64,000 nucleotides of DNA from Candidatus Paraluminiphilus aquimaris (GCF_026230195.1 NZ_CP036501.1:1488001-1552000), one strand, 5' to 3'. Numbered from the stretch's first letter, positions 54,322 to 62,617 are shown. Program-made: numbers and translations. Notes: a model not told the origin generated them from the letters alone.

Positions 54322-54346
54322 ATATTGACATCAATTATGTCAATAT
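54322..54346. promoter_or_regulatory. Perfect 25-bp palindromic operator between two GST-like genes
   Basis: Ten-base arms ATATTGACAT and ATGTCAATAT with a 5-base spacer. Located 33 bases before the minus-strand GST-like start and 38 bases before the plus-strand one, so a bound protein could control both. TTGACA occurs on both strands and could be the -35 box for each direction. Confidence 0.7.
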
Positions 54347-54383
54347 TTACCGCCTTCGATGCAGATAAAAAAAGAGACTAATA

Positions 54384-55418
54384 ATGACATTACAGACCCC
54401 ACTTAAATTAGTTGGCGGCACGGGTTCACCCTATACGCAAAAAATGGTGGCGCTGCTTCGCTACCGCCGAATTCCTTACAGTATTCAGTGGGGACAACCG
54501 GATGCGGCCTGCGATGCCATGGGCGTGGAGAAGCCGCGCCCCATCTTCATGCCTACTTTCTTCTTTGATGGCGATGCGGGTACCACGGCCGAATGTGACT
54601 CGACTCCCATTATTCGAAGACTCGAGGCAATGTACCCGGGTCGATCCGTGTTGCCGGAGGATCCGGCACTCGCCTTTATCGATTACCTGATTGAGGATTT
54701 CGCTGACGAGTGGTGTACCAAATACATGTTCCATTACCGCTGGCACTTCAGTGACGATGCGGACAATGCGGGCACCCTCTTGCCGCTGGGCATGGATGTC
54801 AGCATGCCCACCGAGTTTTTTCAGCAATTCAAGCAGCATATTTCAGAGCGTCAGATTAGCCGGCTCTACGTCGTGGGCTCGAATGACACAACGGCCCCTG
54901 TGATTGATGCAAGCTACCGACGTTTTCTTTCCGCGATGGAAGCGCATTTGGGGAATCAGAAGTTCATGCTCGGTAATCGGCCGGGCGCAGGCGATTTCGG
55001 TTTGCACGGCCAGCTAACGCAGCTGGTTGGGTTTGATCCTACCTCGCGTGCAATAGCGCATGAAGTGTCGCCTCGAACCGTGGCCTGGGTGGATCAAATT
55101 GAAGATCAGAGTGGGCTGGAACCCAAGGAACAAGATTGGACTGATCTTAAGGAGCAGCCCGAGAGCTTGAAGGCGCTCTTGTCAGAGATTGGCCGAGTCT
55201 ATGCCCCCGCGCAACTGGCTAACGCAAAAGCGGTGGAGCAGGGTGAGAGGACGTGGGAATGCGACATTGACGGCGCGCCGTGGGTGCAGCAAACCTTCCC
55301 CTACCAGGCCAAGTGTCTTCGGTGGACGAACCAGCAGTATCAGGCGCTCTCATCATCGGACCGTGCATTAGTTGACTCGATACTGCAGGGAACGGGTGTC
55401 GAAACAATGCTGTTTTAG
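54384..55418 (+). CDS. Long GST-like protein (paralogue 3)
   Basis: GST-like protein of 344 residues. The N-terminal domain reads LVGGTGSPYTQKMVALLRYRRIPY with Ser-Pro in the catalytic position; a GST C-terminal domain follows (MLGNRPGAGDFGLHGQLTQL), then a 130-residue extra tail ending SSSDRALVDSILQGTGVETMLF. This tail has the same layout as those of paralogues 1 and 2. It is divergent from paralogue 2 and probably shares the operator at 54322. The acyl-CoA dehydrogenase starts 85 bases downstream on the same strand. Confidence 0.85.
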   Translation: MTLQTPLKLVGGTGSPYTQKMVALLRYRRIPYSIQWGQPDAACDAMGVEKPRPIFMPTFFFDGDAGTTAECDSTPIIRRLEAMYPGRSVLPEDPALAFIDYLIEDFADEWCTKYMFHYRWHFSDDADNAGTLLPLGMDVSMPTEFFQQFKQHISERQISRLYVVGSNDTTAPVIDASYRRFLSAMEAHLGNQKFMLGNRPGAGDFGLHGQLTQLVGFDPTSRAIAHEVSPRTVAWVDQIEDQSGLEPKEQDWTDLKEQPESLKALLSEIGRVYAPAQLANAKAVEQGERTWECDIDGAPWVQQTFPYQAKCLRWTNQQYQALSSSDRALVDSILQGTGVETMLF

Positions 55419-55503
55419 TCCAGGATTAACGAGTACTTGAGCGATAAAAAGCGCTGCGCAAAAAAATTGACAGCGCATCTCATTTGATAAAGGAATGACA
55501 TAG

Positions 55504-56721
55504 ATGGGTTTTGAGTTAAATGATCGGGTGATGGGATTAAACGTTCAGCTGCAAGCATTCATGGACAAGCATATTTATCCGCGTGAGCATGATTGGCACG
55601 AGTGGTGTTTGGATCAAGATAACCTCTGGGTCACACCGCCTTGGTTTGATGAACTCCGTGAGCTGGCGAAAGCTGAGGGTCTGTGGAATTTATTCTTGCC
55701 GCGTGAGTATGCGCCATGGAGTCCCGGGCTCAGCAATGTCGAAATCGCACCCTTGTTCGAGACCATGAGCAAGGTCTTGTGGGCGCAGCCCGTATTCAAC
55801 TGCAACGCACCTGATCGCGGCAACATGGAAGTGCTGGCGAAGTACGGTACCGAGGCTCAACAAAAGCAATGGCTTGATCCTTTGTTGGCCGGCGAAATTA
55901 GAAGTGCGTACGCCATGACCGAGCCTCAGGTGGCCTCTAGTGACGCCACCAACATGGAATTAGAGATAACGCGTGACGGCGATGAGTACGTGCTTAACGG
56001 GCGTAAATGGTGGACCACAGGCGCTATCAATCCACGATGTAAAATCATGCTGGTCATGGGTAAGTCGAACCCCGAGAACCCGCGTCACCGGCAGCACTCG
56101 ACCATACTAGTACCCAGAGACACACCCGGGATAACGTTGGTGCGACCACTGCGCGTATTTGACAGTCTCCATTCGCCGGGCGGCGAGGCTGAGCTTTTGT
56201 TTGAGAATGTGCGCGTACCGGTCACGAATATGATTAAGGGCGAGGGATGCGGGTTCGAGATTGCCCAGGGCAGATTAGGACCGGGCCGCTTCCAATACGC
56301 CATGGGCCTCGTTGGTATGGCGCAGCGCTGTCTAGAACTCATGTGCGCGCGTGCAGAGGAGCGGGTGGCGTTTGGGGAGCCGCTTATCAAAAAGACAAGT
56401 GTCCAGCATGAAATTGCCCGTTGCCGCTGCGACATTGAACAGGCGCGGTTGCTAACGTTACAGGCGGCGCATGTAATGGATACCGAAGGTATGACCGCTG
56501 CAAGACCCTACATCAGCATGGTGAAGATTGTGGCACCCAACATGGCGCAGCAAGTGGCTGATCGGGCCATGCAAGTATTTGGCGGTATGGGCGTTTCTCA
56601 GGACACCTTGATTCCAGATGTATTCACTCTGGCCCGTTTTTCGCGCATCGCCGATGGTCCCGATGAAGTGCACATGTCACAACTGGGTAAAATGACGGCC
56701 CGGGAACTCAACGAATCTTAG
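55504..56721 (+). CDS. Acyl-CoA dehydrogenase family protein
   Basis: Flavoprotein of 405 residues with the ACAD domain order: helical N-terminal (1-130), beta middle domain (AYAMTEPQVASSDATNMELEITRDGDEYVLNGRKWWTTGA, about 135-180) and helical C-terminal with RVAFGEPLIKKTSVQHEIA and QVFGGMGVSQDTLIP. It most resembles the ACAD10/ACAD11 type. It forms a 2,3-double bond in acyl-CoAs and passes electrons to ETF. AGGA lies 10 bases before the ATG. A TTGACA at about 55467 may be a -35 box, so it may have its own promoter inside the GST locus. Confidence 0.93.
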   Translation: MGFELNDRVMGLNVQLQAFMDKHIYPREHDWHEWCLDQDNLWVTPPWFDELRELAKAEGLWNLFLPREYAPWSPGLSNVEIAPLFETMSKVLWAQPVFNCNAPDRGNMEVLAKYGTEAQQKQWLDPLLAGEIRSAYAMTEPQVASSDATNMELEITRDGDEYVLNGRKWWTTGAINPRCKIMLVMGKSNPENPRHRQHSTILVPRDTPGITLVRPLRVFDSLHSPGGEAELLFENVRVPVTNMIKGEGCGFEIAQGRLGPGRFQYAMGLVGMAQRCLELMCARAEERVAFGEPLIKKTSVQHEIARCRCDIEQARLLTLQAAHVMDTEGMTAARPYISMVKIVAPNMAQQVADRAMQVFGGMGVSQDTLIPDVFTLARFSRIADGPDEVHMSQLGKMTARELNES

Positions 56722-56798
56722 GTGGGGTTGGGGGCGCTCGCTTGAGAGCGGGCGCATAGGCTCTCTGTCGTGTGCGGTCTTCAGAACATTGGGTCGGC

Positions 56799-57881
56799 CT
56801 AGGCGGCCGACCGTGCTACGACGTCAATAATGACCTGAGACACCTCTTTGGGGCGTGTCTCCTGCAGGAAGTGCCCAGCTCCTTTGATGGTGGTGTGGGG
56901 CTGGCCCTTGGTGCCGGGTACTCGGTTTAAGAAAATGGCGTCACCCCCTTTGGTGACAGGGTCATCGTCGGCAAAGGCACAGACGAAGGGCTTATCGAAG
57001 CTCTCGAAAAACTCCCAAGCCAATCGTTGCTGCTCGAGCGACGGCGATGTCGGTAACGAGGGCACCTGGCTCGGCATAGCGCGTGGTCCCATTGCGTACT
57101 CGGCGCTTGGGAAGGGTGCGTCATAAGCCTTGGCAACGGACGATGGCAGCGGCGCTCGCATGCCCAGTTTGTGGAGTAGCGCTCTCGCGACTTTCATGAG
57201 GGTCGGTTGTTGCTCGCTCATCATCGATAACATCAGTCCAAACGGTGGATGGACTGTCTCCCAGCAGAACTTTTGCCAGACCGCAAAGATAAGCGCTGGA
57301 TTAGACGCCTTGCCACCCCATGATAGCGATCGCAGTTCCTTGGACATGCCGAATAGCGTGGGAGTGGGGGCGTTGGCACGGTAGTCCTCGACCTCATCAA
57401 CCATTGCTTGCGGCACATCTGGGTTGTAAGGCAGGCCGGTATTGCCAATGACCACGTTATCGAAGCGATCGGAGTGGGCGGCAACCAGTCGAAGACCAAT
57501 GAGACCGCCCCAGTCTTGACCGAAAAAAGTCAGCCCCGAGAAGTCATTTTGCTCGAGCCATGCACCCATCCACTCGACCTGTCGCTCGTAGGTGTAGTCT
57601 TCTCGTGCCGCGGGCTTATCGCTTTTTCCATAGCCCACGAGATCCGGGCAAATGACACGAAGGCCTGCAGAAGTAAGGTGTGGGATCATTTTGCGGTAGA
57701 GATAACTCCAGACAGGCTGTCCGTGTATGCACAGCACAATGGCGCCATCGCGCGGTCCTTCATCGATATGGTGAATTCTTAAGTCCTGACCGTCATGCGT
57801 TTTTATTGTCGTGTACTGAGGCTCGAACGGATAGTCCCTCAGTCCTGCAAAGCAGCTATCCGGTGTGCGCAAAATTTTCAT
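56799..57881 (-). CDS. Haloalkane dehalogenase-like alpha/beta hydrolase
   Basis: Hydrolase of 360 residues. The oxyanion segment is HGQPVWSYLYRKM, the nucleophile D123 lies in FGQDWGGLIGLRL with W124 as a halide-stabilising Trp, the third acid is among D305-D307 in FADDDPVTKGG, and the catalytic histidine is H337 in GAGHFLQE. This Asp-Asp-His set and DAPFPSAEYAMGPRAMP match haloalkane dehalogenases of the DhlA-like subgroup (about 300 residues). Here the lid region (about 195-290) is some 40 residues longer. It should cleave carbon-halogen bonds or act as a related esterase; second halide Trp not identified. A perfect palindrome lies in the promoter. Confidence 0.8.
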   Translation of the reverse strand: MKILRTPDSCFAGLRDYPFEPQYTTIKTHDGQDLRIHHIDEGPRDGAIVLCIHGQPVWSYLYRKMIPHLTSAGLRVICPDLVGYGKSDKPAAREDYTYERQVEWMGAWLEQNDFSGLTFFGQDWGGLIGLRLVAAHSDRFDNVVIGNTGLPYNPDVPQAMVDEVEDYRANAPTPTLFGMSKELRSLSWGGKASNPALIFAVWQKFCWETVHPPFGLMLSMMSEQQPTLMKVARALLHKLGMRAPLPSSVAKAYDAPFPSAEYAMGPRAMPSQVPSLPTSPSLEQQRLAWEFFESFDKPFVCAFADDDPVTKGGDAIFLNRVPGTKGQPHTTIKGAGHFLQETRPKEVSQVIIDVVARSAA

Positions 57882-57905
57882 ATCGATGGCTCTTTAGGTT
57901 AAGAC

Positions 57906-57924
57906 ATATATTGTGACAATATAT
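57906..57924. promoter_or_regulatory. Perfect 19-bp palindrome upstream of the dehalogenase-like gene
   Basis: ATATATTGT-G-ACAATATAT, centred 34 bases before the start codon of the minus-strand hydrolase. One half (TGTGACAATAT) agrees at 9 of 11 positions with the TATGTCAATAT edge of the site at 54322, so the same or a related repressor may act here. Confidence 0.55.
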
Positions 57925-58036
57925 AACAAATGTTCAATACCCATGCTTTTGTCCCGGTCTTTAGACTACCGAATCATGTTGCTTCAGTTGCGTGGGTTCA
58001 ACGCCGTATTCGCTAACTCATGAAGGGAAAGGTCGC

Positions 58037-58708
58037 ATGGATTTCACCCAATTTGCCAAATCAAGAAAAAGTGCTCGTGGTTTTTTGGATAAGCCAGTAC
58101 CGAAGGAGCTTATCGATGACATCATTGAGACGGCGAAATGGGCCCCAAGCTCCTACAACACGCAGACGTGGCGCGTACACGCTGTTACGGGTGATGTGCT
58201 AGATAAAATTCGCAGAGGAAATACGGAAAATACGTTGGCTGGAAAGCCGCATGTGCGGGACTTTCCTTACAAGGAAGAATACGAGGGTATTCATCGACAA
58301 CGGCAAATCGATGTGGCGATTCAACTTTTTGAGGCTATGGGTATTGAGCGCCATGACAAAGAAAAGCGCATGGATTGGATGTTGCGTGGATTTCGCCAGT
58401 TTGATGCGCCAGTGTCTTTGGTGCTTACTTACGATAAGTATCTGGAGCCCGCAGCGATTAGCCAGTTTGCTCTTGGCTCCCTGGCCTACGGCATCGTCTT
58501 AGCAGCATGGGAGCGTGGCCTGGGCTGTGTCATCAATGGTCAGGGCATCATGCAATCTGATGTTGTACGCGAACATGCTGAAATTCCGGATGACGAGAGC
58601 ATCATGATTTGCATCGCGATGGGTTATCCCGATGACAGCTTTCCTGCGAATGCTGTGCGCTCTGATCGCGCCGATAACAGCGACTTTGTTCGCTATCGGG
58701 GGTTTTGA
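58037..58708 (+). CDS. Nitroreductase family protein
   Basis: FMN-dependent NAD(P)H oxidoreductase of 223 residues from the ATG at 58037 with AAGGGAAAGG just upstream (the frame is open 15 codons earlier). The FMN-binding N-terminus is FAKSRKSARGFLDKPVPKELIDDIIETAKWAPSSYNTQTW, and the C-terminal part has GYPDDSFPANAVRSDR with the family's usual arginine. It could reduce nitro groups, quinones or enones, or remove halogens reductively. It is divergent from the dehalogenase-like gene, from which it is separated by about 155 bases. Confidence 0.9.
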   Translation: MDFTQFAKSRKSARGFLDKPVPKELIDDIIETAKWAPSSYNTQTWRVHAVTGDVLDKIRRGNTENTLAGKPHVRDFPYKEEYEGIHRQRQIDVAIQLFEAMGIERHDKEKRMDWMLRGFRQFDAPVSLVLTYDKYLEPAAISQFALGSLAYGIVLAAWERGLGCVINGQGIMQSDVVREHAEIPDDESIMICIAMGYPDDSFPANAVRSDRADNSDFVRYRGF

Positions 58709-58814
58709 CGGGGGGCAGAATATTAGACAGGGTATTTACGAGCTCGAGAGTCAAAGAGTCTCATTGGGAAGGGTGGTTGCCGCCCGTGACTCAGTAGCAC
58801 AGGGGACGGTATTA

Positions 58815-59276
58815 CTACAGCCTTATACCCGAGCGCTGCACAACTGATTCCATAACAGGGTAGCTCTTAGACTCCTGCACATTGGGCAGCTGAAGTAATG
58901 ATCCTGCCAGCAAGTCCTTGTAGTGCGTCATGTCCTTTACCCGCGCTTTGACTAAGAAGTCGAATTCCCCTGATACAAGATGGCACTCTTCAACCTCGGG
59001 AATGAGTTCGATCGCTCCCGTGAAGGCTTTAAATGCGTCCCCGGCAGTGCGTTGTAAGGTCACCTGAACGAAGACTACGAGGCCAGCATCCAGTTTGCTG
59101 GGGGCCAAGCGCGCGTAGTAACCCGTAATCACCCCCTTGCCTTCCAACCGTTTGATGCGATCGGCGCAGGGCGACGGTGTGAGGCCAACACGACGACCGA
59201 CCTCAGCTACGCTCATTCTGCCGTCTTTTTGAAGCAGCGAAAGAATCTTTCTATCCGTTTTTGACAGGCTTTCCAT
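58815..59276 (-). CDS. Lrp/AsnC family transcriptional regulator
   Basis: Regulator of 153 residues starting at the ATG 59276 with AGGG 7 bases upstream; the frame is open nine codons earlier. The N-terminal winged helix spans about 4-60 (LSKTDRKILSLLQKDGRMSVAEVGRRVGLTPSPCADRIKRL). The C-terminal RAM domain (about 68-140, VSGEFDFLVKARVKDMTHY) binds amino acids. It is divergent from alanine dehydrogenase, which suggests control of that gene in response to alanine or another amino acid, as for AldR/BkdR-type regulators. Repeats in the shared promoter are listed separately. Confidence 0.92.
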   Translation of the reverse strand: MESLSKTDRKILSLLQKDGRMSVAEVGRRVGLTPSPCADRIKRLEGKGVITGYYARLAPSKLDAGLVVFVQVTLQRTAGDAFKAFTGAIELIPEVEECHLVSGEFDFLVKARVKDMTHYKDLLAGSLLQLPNVQESKSYPVMESVVQRSGIRL

Positions 59277-59306
59277 CACTAATCCCTTAACAGTTGGTTG
59301 CAAAAA

Positions 59307-59397
59307 AATATCGCATTATAAAAGTTGATTCCACTGCTGATAGTGTGAATTTAGTGAAAATAAAGTCGCAAATAGCCATTAATATCGCAATATCGCC
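59307..59397. repeat. Three direct AATATCGCM repeats in the Lrp-ald promoter region
   Basis: AATATCGCA occurs at 59307-59315 and 59381-59389, and AATATCGCC at 59389-59397. The last two are nearly adjacent. They lie between the divergent Lrp-type regulator and ald, and the first is only 30 bases from the regulator start. They are plausible regulator-binding half-sites; no consensus has been tested. Confidence 0.55.
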
Positions 59398-59450
59398 TGC
59401 TTGTTTAAGAGGTCTAATCCAGTAAACATCGAGTAGAAAGGTTAATGGTT

Positions 59451-60566
59451 ATGCGTATTGGTGTGCCAAAGGAAATTAAGAATCACGAGTACCGTGTAGG
59501 GCTGCCTCCCGCCGGTGTTGTTGAGCTGGTTAATCATGGTCATGAGGTCGTGATCGAGACAAACGCAGGCGAAGGAGCCGGGTTTTCAAACGAAGATTAT
59601 GTGACCGCGGGCGCATCTATCGTCGACGCTCCTGAAACTATTTTCGCCAACTGCGACCTGATCGTTAAGGTTAAAGAGCCACAGCCCGGCGAATGCCGAC
59701 AGCTTCGCCCGGGGCAGTTACTTTTCACTTACCTTCACTTGGCTGCCGATCGTCAACAAACCGATTTGCTCATGGAAAGCGGGGCAACCTGCATTGCCTA
59801 CGAGACGGTCGAGGGTTCAAACGGCGGTTTGCCATTGTTAGCTCCCATGTCGGAAATTGCTGGCCGTCTCGCTGCTCAGGCGGGTGGCGACTTCTTAAAG
59901 AAATCGAGCGGTGGCCGCGGCGTATTGCTCGGGGGCGTACCCGGTGTTGCGCCTGCCAAAGTGGTGGTTATCGGCGGTGGCGTTGTGGGTACCAATGCGG
60001 CTCGGGTAGCGCAGGGGATGGGCGCGCGCGTTGTTGTGCTGGATCGCTCGCTTGATCGACTTCGTTACCTCGACGATATTTTCATGGGCCGTATTGAAAC
60101 GGTTTGGTCGAGCGCAGCAGCGCTTGAAGAGCAGGTGTTGGATGCAGATTTAATCATCGGTGCTGTGTTAATCCCCGGTGCTGCTGCGCCCAAGTTGGTT
60201 AACCGTGCGCTGGTTTCCAAGCTTCAAAAAGGCAGTGTTATGGTCGATGTGGCCATTGACCAAGGTGGATGTTTTGAAACATCTCGAGCCACGTCTTATC
60301 AAGATCCGACTTATGACGTCGATGGGGTTGTCCATTACTGCGTGGCCAATATGCCAGGCGGAGTAGCAAGAACCGCAACGCTTGCATTAACCAATGCAAC
60401 GCTACCTTACGTTGTGCGGTTGGCCAATCAGGGTCTTGATGCGCTGCGAGATGATGCACGATTTGCCCTTGGTTTGAACGTGCATGCAGGAAAGCTTACG
60501 CACGCGGGTGTCGGGGAAGCGTTCAGCTTGGATGCGATCTCACCAGCCGAAGCCCTGACTTCCTAG
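59451..60566 (+). CDS. ald: Alanine dehydrogenase
   Basis: NAD-dependent L-alanine dehydrogenase of 371 residues. The start is the second ATG (59451), because AAAGG is 9 bases before it and only 3 bases from the first ATG; the protein then begins MRIGVPKEIKNHEYRV as in the family. Substrate-binding Lys in VKVKEPQ, catalytic His in LFTYLHLA (about H95) and the Rossmann motif VVVIGGGVVGTNAAR (about 168-182) are present, as is AMVDVAIDQGG-like MVDVAIDQGGCFE. It interconverts pyruvate plus ammonium and alanine. It is divergent from the Lrp regulator. Confidence 0.97.
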   Translation: MRIGVPKEIKNHEYRVGLPPAGVVELVNHGHEVVIETNAGEGAGFSNEDYVTAGASIVDAPETIFANCDLIVKVKEPQPGECRQLRPGQLLFTYLHLAADRQQTDLLMESGATCIAYETVEGSNGGLPLLAPMSEIAGRLAAQAGGDFLKKSSGGRGVLLGGVPGVAPAKVVVIGGGVVGTNAARVAQGMGARVVVLDRSLDRLRYLDDIFMGRIETVWSSAAALEEQVLDADLIIGAVLIPGAAAPKLVNRALVSKLQKGSVMVDVAIDQGGCFETSRATSYQDPTYDVDGVVHYCVANMPGGVARTATLALTNATLPYVVRLANQGLDALRDDARFALGLNVHAGKLTHAGVGEAFSLDAISPAEALTS

Positions 60567-60609
60567 AGTAATTCGTTATAGTTGGCTCGCGTTTCCACTG
60601 CGGTCAACT

Positions 60610-61149
60610 ATGAATACAACGTCCTTACAATCAGCCTCGGCTTTACCGACTCACCTTGCAGGCGAGATGCGTTCTAATCATGCGGGCGAGACGGGGGCAG
60701 TGTGGATTTACAGAGGTGTTCTAGCGGTATCGCGCAACGTCGAGATTCGGTCGTTTGCAGCGCACCATCTTGCGACTGAGCAGTTACACCTTCAGTTCTT
60801 TGACGATTGGCTAAGCGCGCCTCAGAAAAGTGTTCTACTGCCCCTGTGGCGCCTTTCGGGGTTCGTTCTCGGCGCCGTCTCTGCAATTGGCGGGCGACAA
60901 TGGGTTTACGCCTCAATCGAAGCGGTTGAGACGTTTGTCGTGAAGCACTATGAGTCGCAATATGGGGCGCTAGAAGCCTACGGCGACGAAACACTTACCG
61001 CAGCTATACATCGGTTTTGCAATGATGAAGCCGACCACCGTGACGAAGCAGGTGGTGAGGCGCAGGCTCCTTCTAGCCTTCTTAAAGCGTGGTGTTGGGT
61101 CGTCGGATTTGGCTCTGAGCAGGCAGTTAAAATTGCGCGCAAGATCTGA
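60610..61149 (+). CDS. coq7: Demethoxyubiquinone hydroxylase family protein (Coq7)
   Basis: Di-iron hydroxylase of 179 residues for the penultimate hydroxylation of ubiquinone biosynthesis. The carboxylate/His ligands are in MRSNHAGETGAVWIYRG (E27), TEQLHLQFF (E59, H62), SIEAVETFVVKHYESQ and CNDEADHRDEA. Amphipathic helices with one interfacial membrane segment (LPLWRLSGFVLGAVSAIGG) fit a peripheral membrane protein. Many gammaproteobacteria use Coq7 instead of the flavin enzyme UbiF. It follows ald by 43 bases; no obvious functional connection. Confidence 0.88.
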   Translation: MNTTSLQSASALPTHLAGEMRSNHAGETGAVWIYRGVLAVSRNVEIRSFAAHHLATEQLHLQFFDDWLSAPQKSVLLPLWRLSGFVLGAVSAIGGRQWVYASIEAVETFVVKHYESQYGALEAYGDETLTAAIHRFCNDEADHRDEAGGEAQAPSSLLKAWCWVVGFGSEQAVKIARKI

Positions 61150-61300
61150 GTCATCTAACAGGTAGTCTCAGGGTACTCATGTCCCATCGGCGGACAGAGA
61201 CGCCCGTTTCGTTTTATCATCAAGATTATCGATAGGTTGTTGAGTCGGCGTCCTTTTTCTGGGTGCGATCGACAGCCGCAGGCCGGAAGAAGGACTTACC

Positions 61301-62617
61301 ATGAGTGCTGAGTTGGTTAGAGCACGAATCGATGCGGGCCCGACGGTGCCGCTCATGTGGCTGGTCGTCTTTTTTGGCTTTCTGCTGAATCTCGCCGATG
61401 GTATAGATGTCGTTGCTATGTCCGTCACCGCTCCAAGTGTGGCGGTATCGTGGGGGCTCGAGCGTTCGGCACTGGGCTCACTATTTAGTTCTGCGCTCTT
61501 TGGTATGGCGATTGGCGCGGCAGGTCTTGCACCTTTATCAGACCGGTTGGGTCGCAGAGCGTTGTTAGTTGCGGCCATATTCTTGGTGGGCCTGAGCATG
61601 CTCGGTGTCAGTTGGATTGCAAGCAGCGGCTCGGTGACACTGTTTGCGATGTTGCGTTTCATTTCGGGTCTGGGTATCGGAATCATTTTTGGCAGTGCCC
61701 CTGCTTTGGCCTCTGAATTTATGCCAAGTCGATACCGAAGCCTTGCGGTTTCCCTAGTAGTGATGGGGTATCCCGTGGGTGCGGTACTCGCAGGCCCTAT
61801 CGCCAATGCCTTAATTCCTGATTACGGTTGGCCCGCGGTGTTTACCGCTGGGGGTGCCTTAACGTTAACGATTGGCGTTGTAACGTGGATGCTTTTGCCT
61901 GAGTCTCCTGAGTTTTTAGCGAGCCGCCCAGGGGACAGACCTGAGCGGGAGAGTACGGTGAATGGTGTACTGGCACGTATGGACCGGGGGCCTATTCAGG
62001 GCTTACCCAGTGATGTAACGCCACCGTCCTCAACGCCAGTGGCGCAAATACTGACGGCTGACCGACGATTTAAAACCCTCGCGCTCTGGACTGTGTATTT
62101 CATGGGGTTTTTGACCATGTATTTCATGTTGTCTTGGATACCGACTTTATTCGTCGATTCAGGCTATACCCGATCTCAGGGCATTGATGCACTGACGGGG
62201 TTCAATATTGGCGCGATACCCGGCATTTTAATTCTAGCTTTCCTTACGACGCGGCTACCGTTGGTGCCATTGCTCTCACTCTTTTTTCTGTCCGCGGGTG
62301 GGGTATTGGTGTTCGTAGGTCTCACTGAACCCTCTGAGCTGGGCAGTCTCATGGCCCTGATGTTTTTTGCGGGGGTGTTCTTGCACGGGGGCTTTACCTG
62401 TCTGTATGCACTGGCAGCTCAGGTTTATCCGAGTGATGTGCGCGCAGCCGGCGTGGGTTGGGCTGCAGGCTTGGGCAGGACCGGTGCAATTGTCTCGCCG
62501 GTATTCGCCGCGGCACTGATTACGGCTGGTTGGGACATGTATGCGCTATTTGTGTGCTTTGCACTCCCGCTGCTCGCTGTAGGCTTTTTGCTATGGGTAT
62601 TTTCAAATGATGACTGA
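61301..62617 (+). CDS. MFS transporter, AAHS (aromatic acid/organic acid:H+ symporter)-like
   Basis: Membrane protein of 438 residues with twelve hydrophobic helices. The first helix LLNLADGIDVVAMSV (with the Asp of helix 1) and the loop PLSDRLGRRALLV are typical of the AAHS/PcaK-BenK group; GTCFMLYALAAQVYPSDVRAAG-like CLYALAAQVYPSDVRAAG lies in the second half. AAGGA lies 6 bases before the ATG. The 3' end overlaps the acyl-CoA synthetase start by 11 bases, so the transported compound is likely an organic acid activated by that enzyme, possibly malonate or another dicarboxylate. Confidence 0.9.
   Translation: MSAELVRARIDAGPTVPLMWLVVFFGFLLNLADGIDVVAMSVTAPSVAVSWGLERSALGSLFSSALFGMAIGAAGLAPLSDRLGRRALLVAAIFLVGLSMLGVSWIASSGSVTLFAMLRFISGLGIGIIFGSAPALASEFMPSRYRSLAVSLVVMGYPVGAVLAGPIANALIPDYGWPAVFTAGGALTLTIGVVTWMLLPESPEFLASRPGDRPERESTVNGVLARMDRGPIQGLPSDVTPPSSTPVAQILTADRRFKTLALWTVYFMGFLTMYFMLSWIPTLFVDSGYTRSQGIDALTGFNIGAIPGILILAFLTTRLPLVPLLSLFFLSAGGVLVFVGLTEPSELGSLMALMFFAGVFLHGGFTCLYALAAQVYPSDVRAAGVGWAAGLGRTGAIVSPVFAAALITAGWDMYALFVCFALPLLAVGFLLWVFSNDD

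Noticed and set aside
55467-55490. ATTGACA upstream of acyl-CoA dehydrogenase as a third copy of the GST/sulfatase operator
   Set aside because: Only the left half matches; the right half has no mirror, so it is better read as a -35 box at most.
55495-55503. ATG-ACA-TAG mini-frame touching the acyl-CoA dehydrogenase start
   Set aside because: The AGGA directly abuts this ATG with no spacing, so it serves the real ATG at 55504 better; a two-codon leader is probably chance.
61177-61806. 209-residue open frame antisense to the AAHS transporter
   Set aside because: Low-complexity Ala/Pro/Ser/Arg composition typical of the antisense of a membrane protein gene, no ribosome site, and the sense strand encodes a clear MFS protein.
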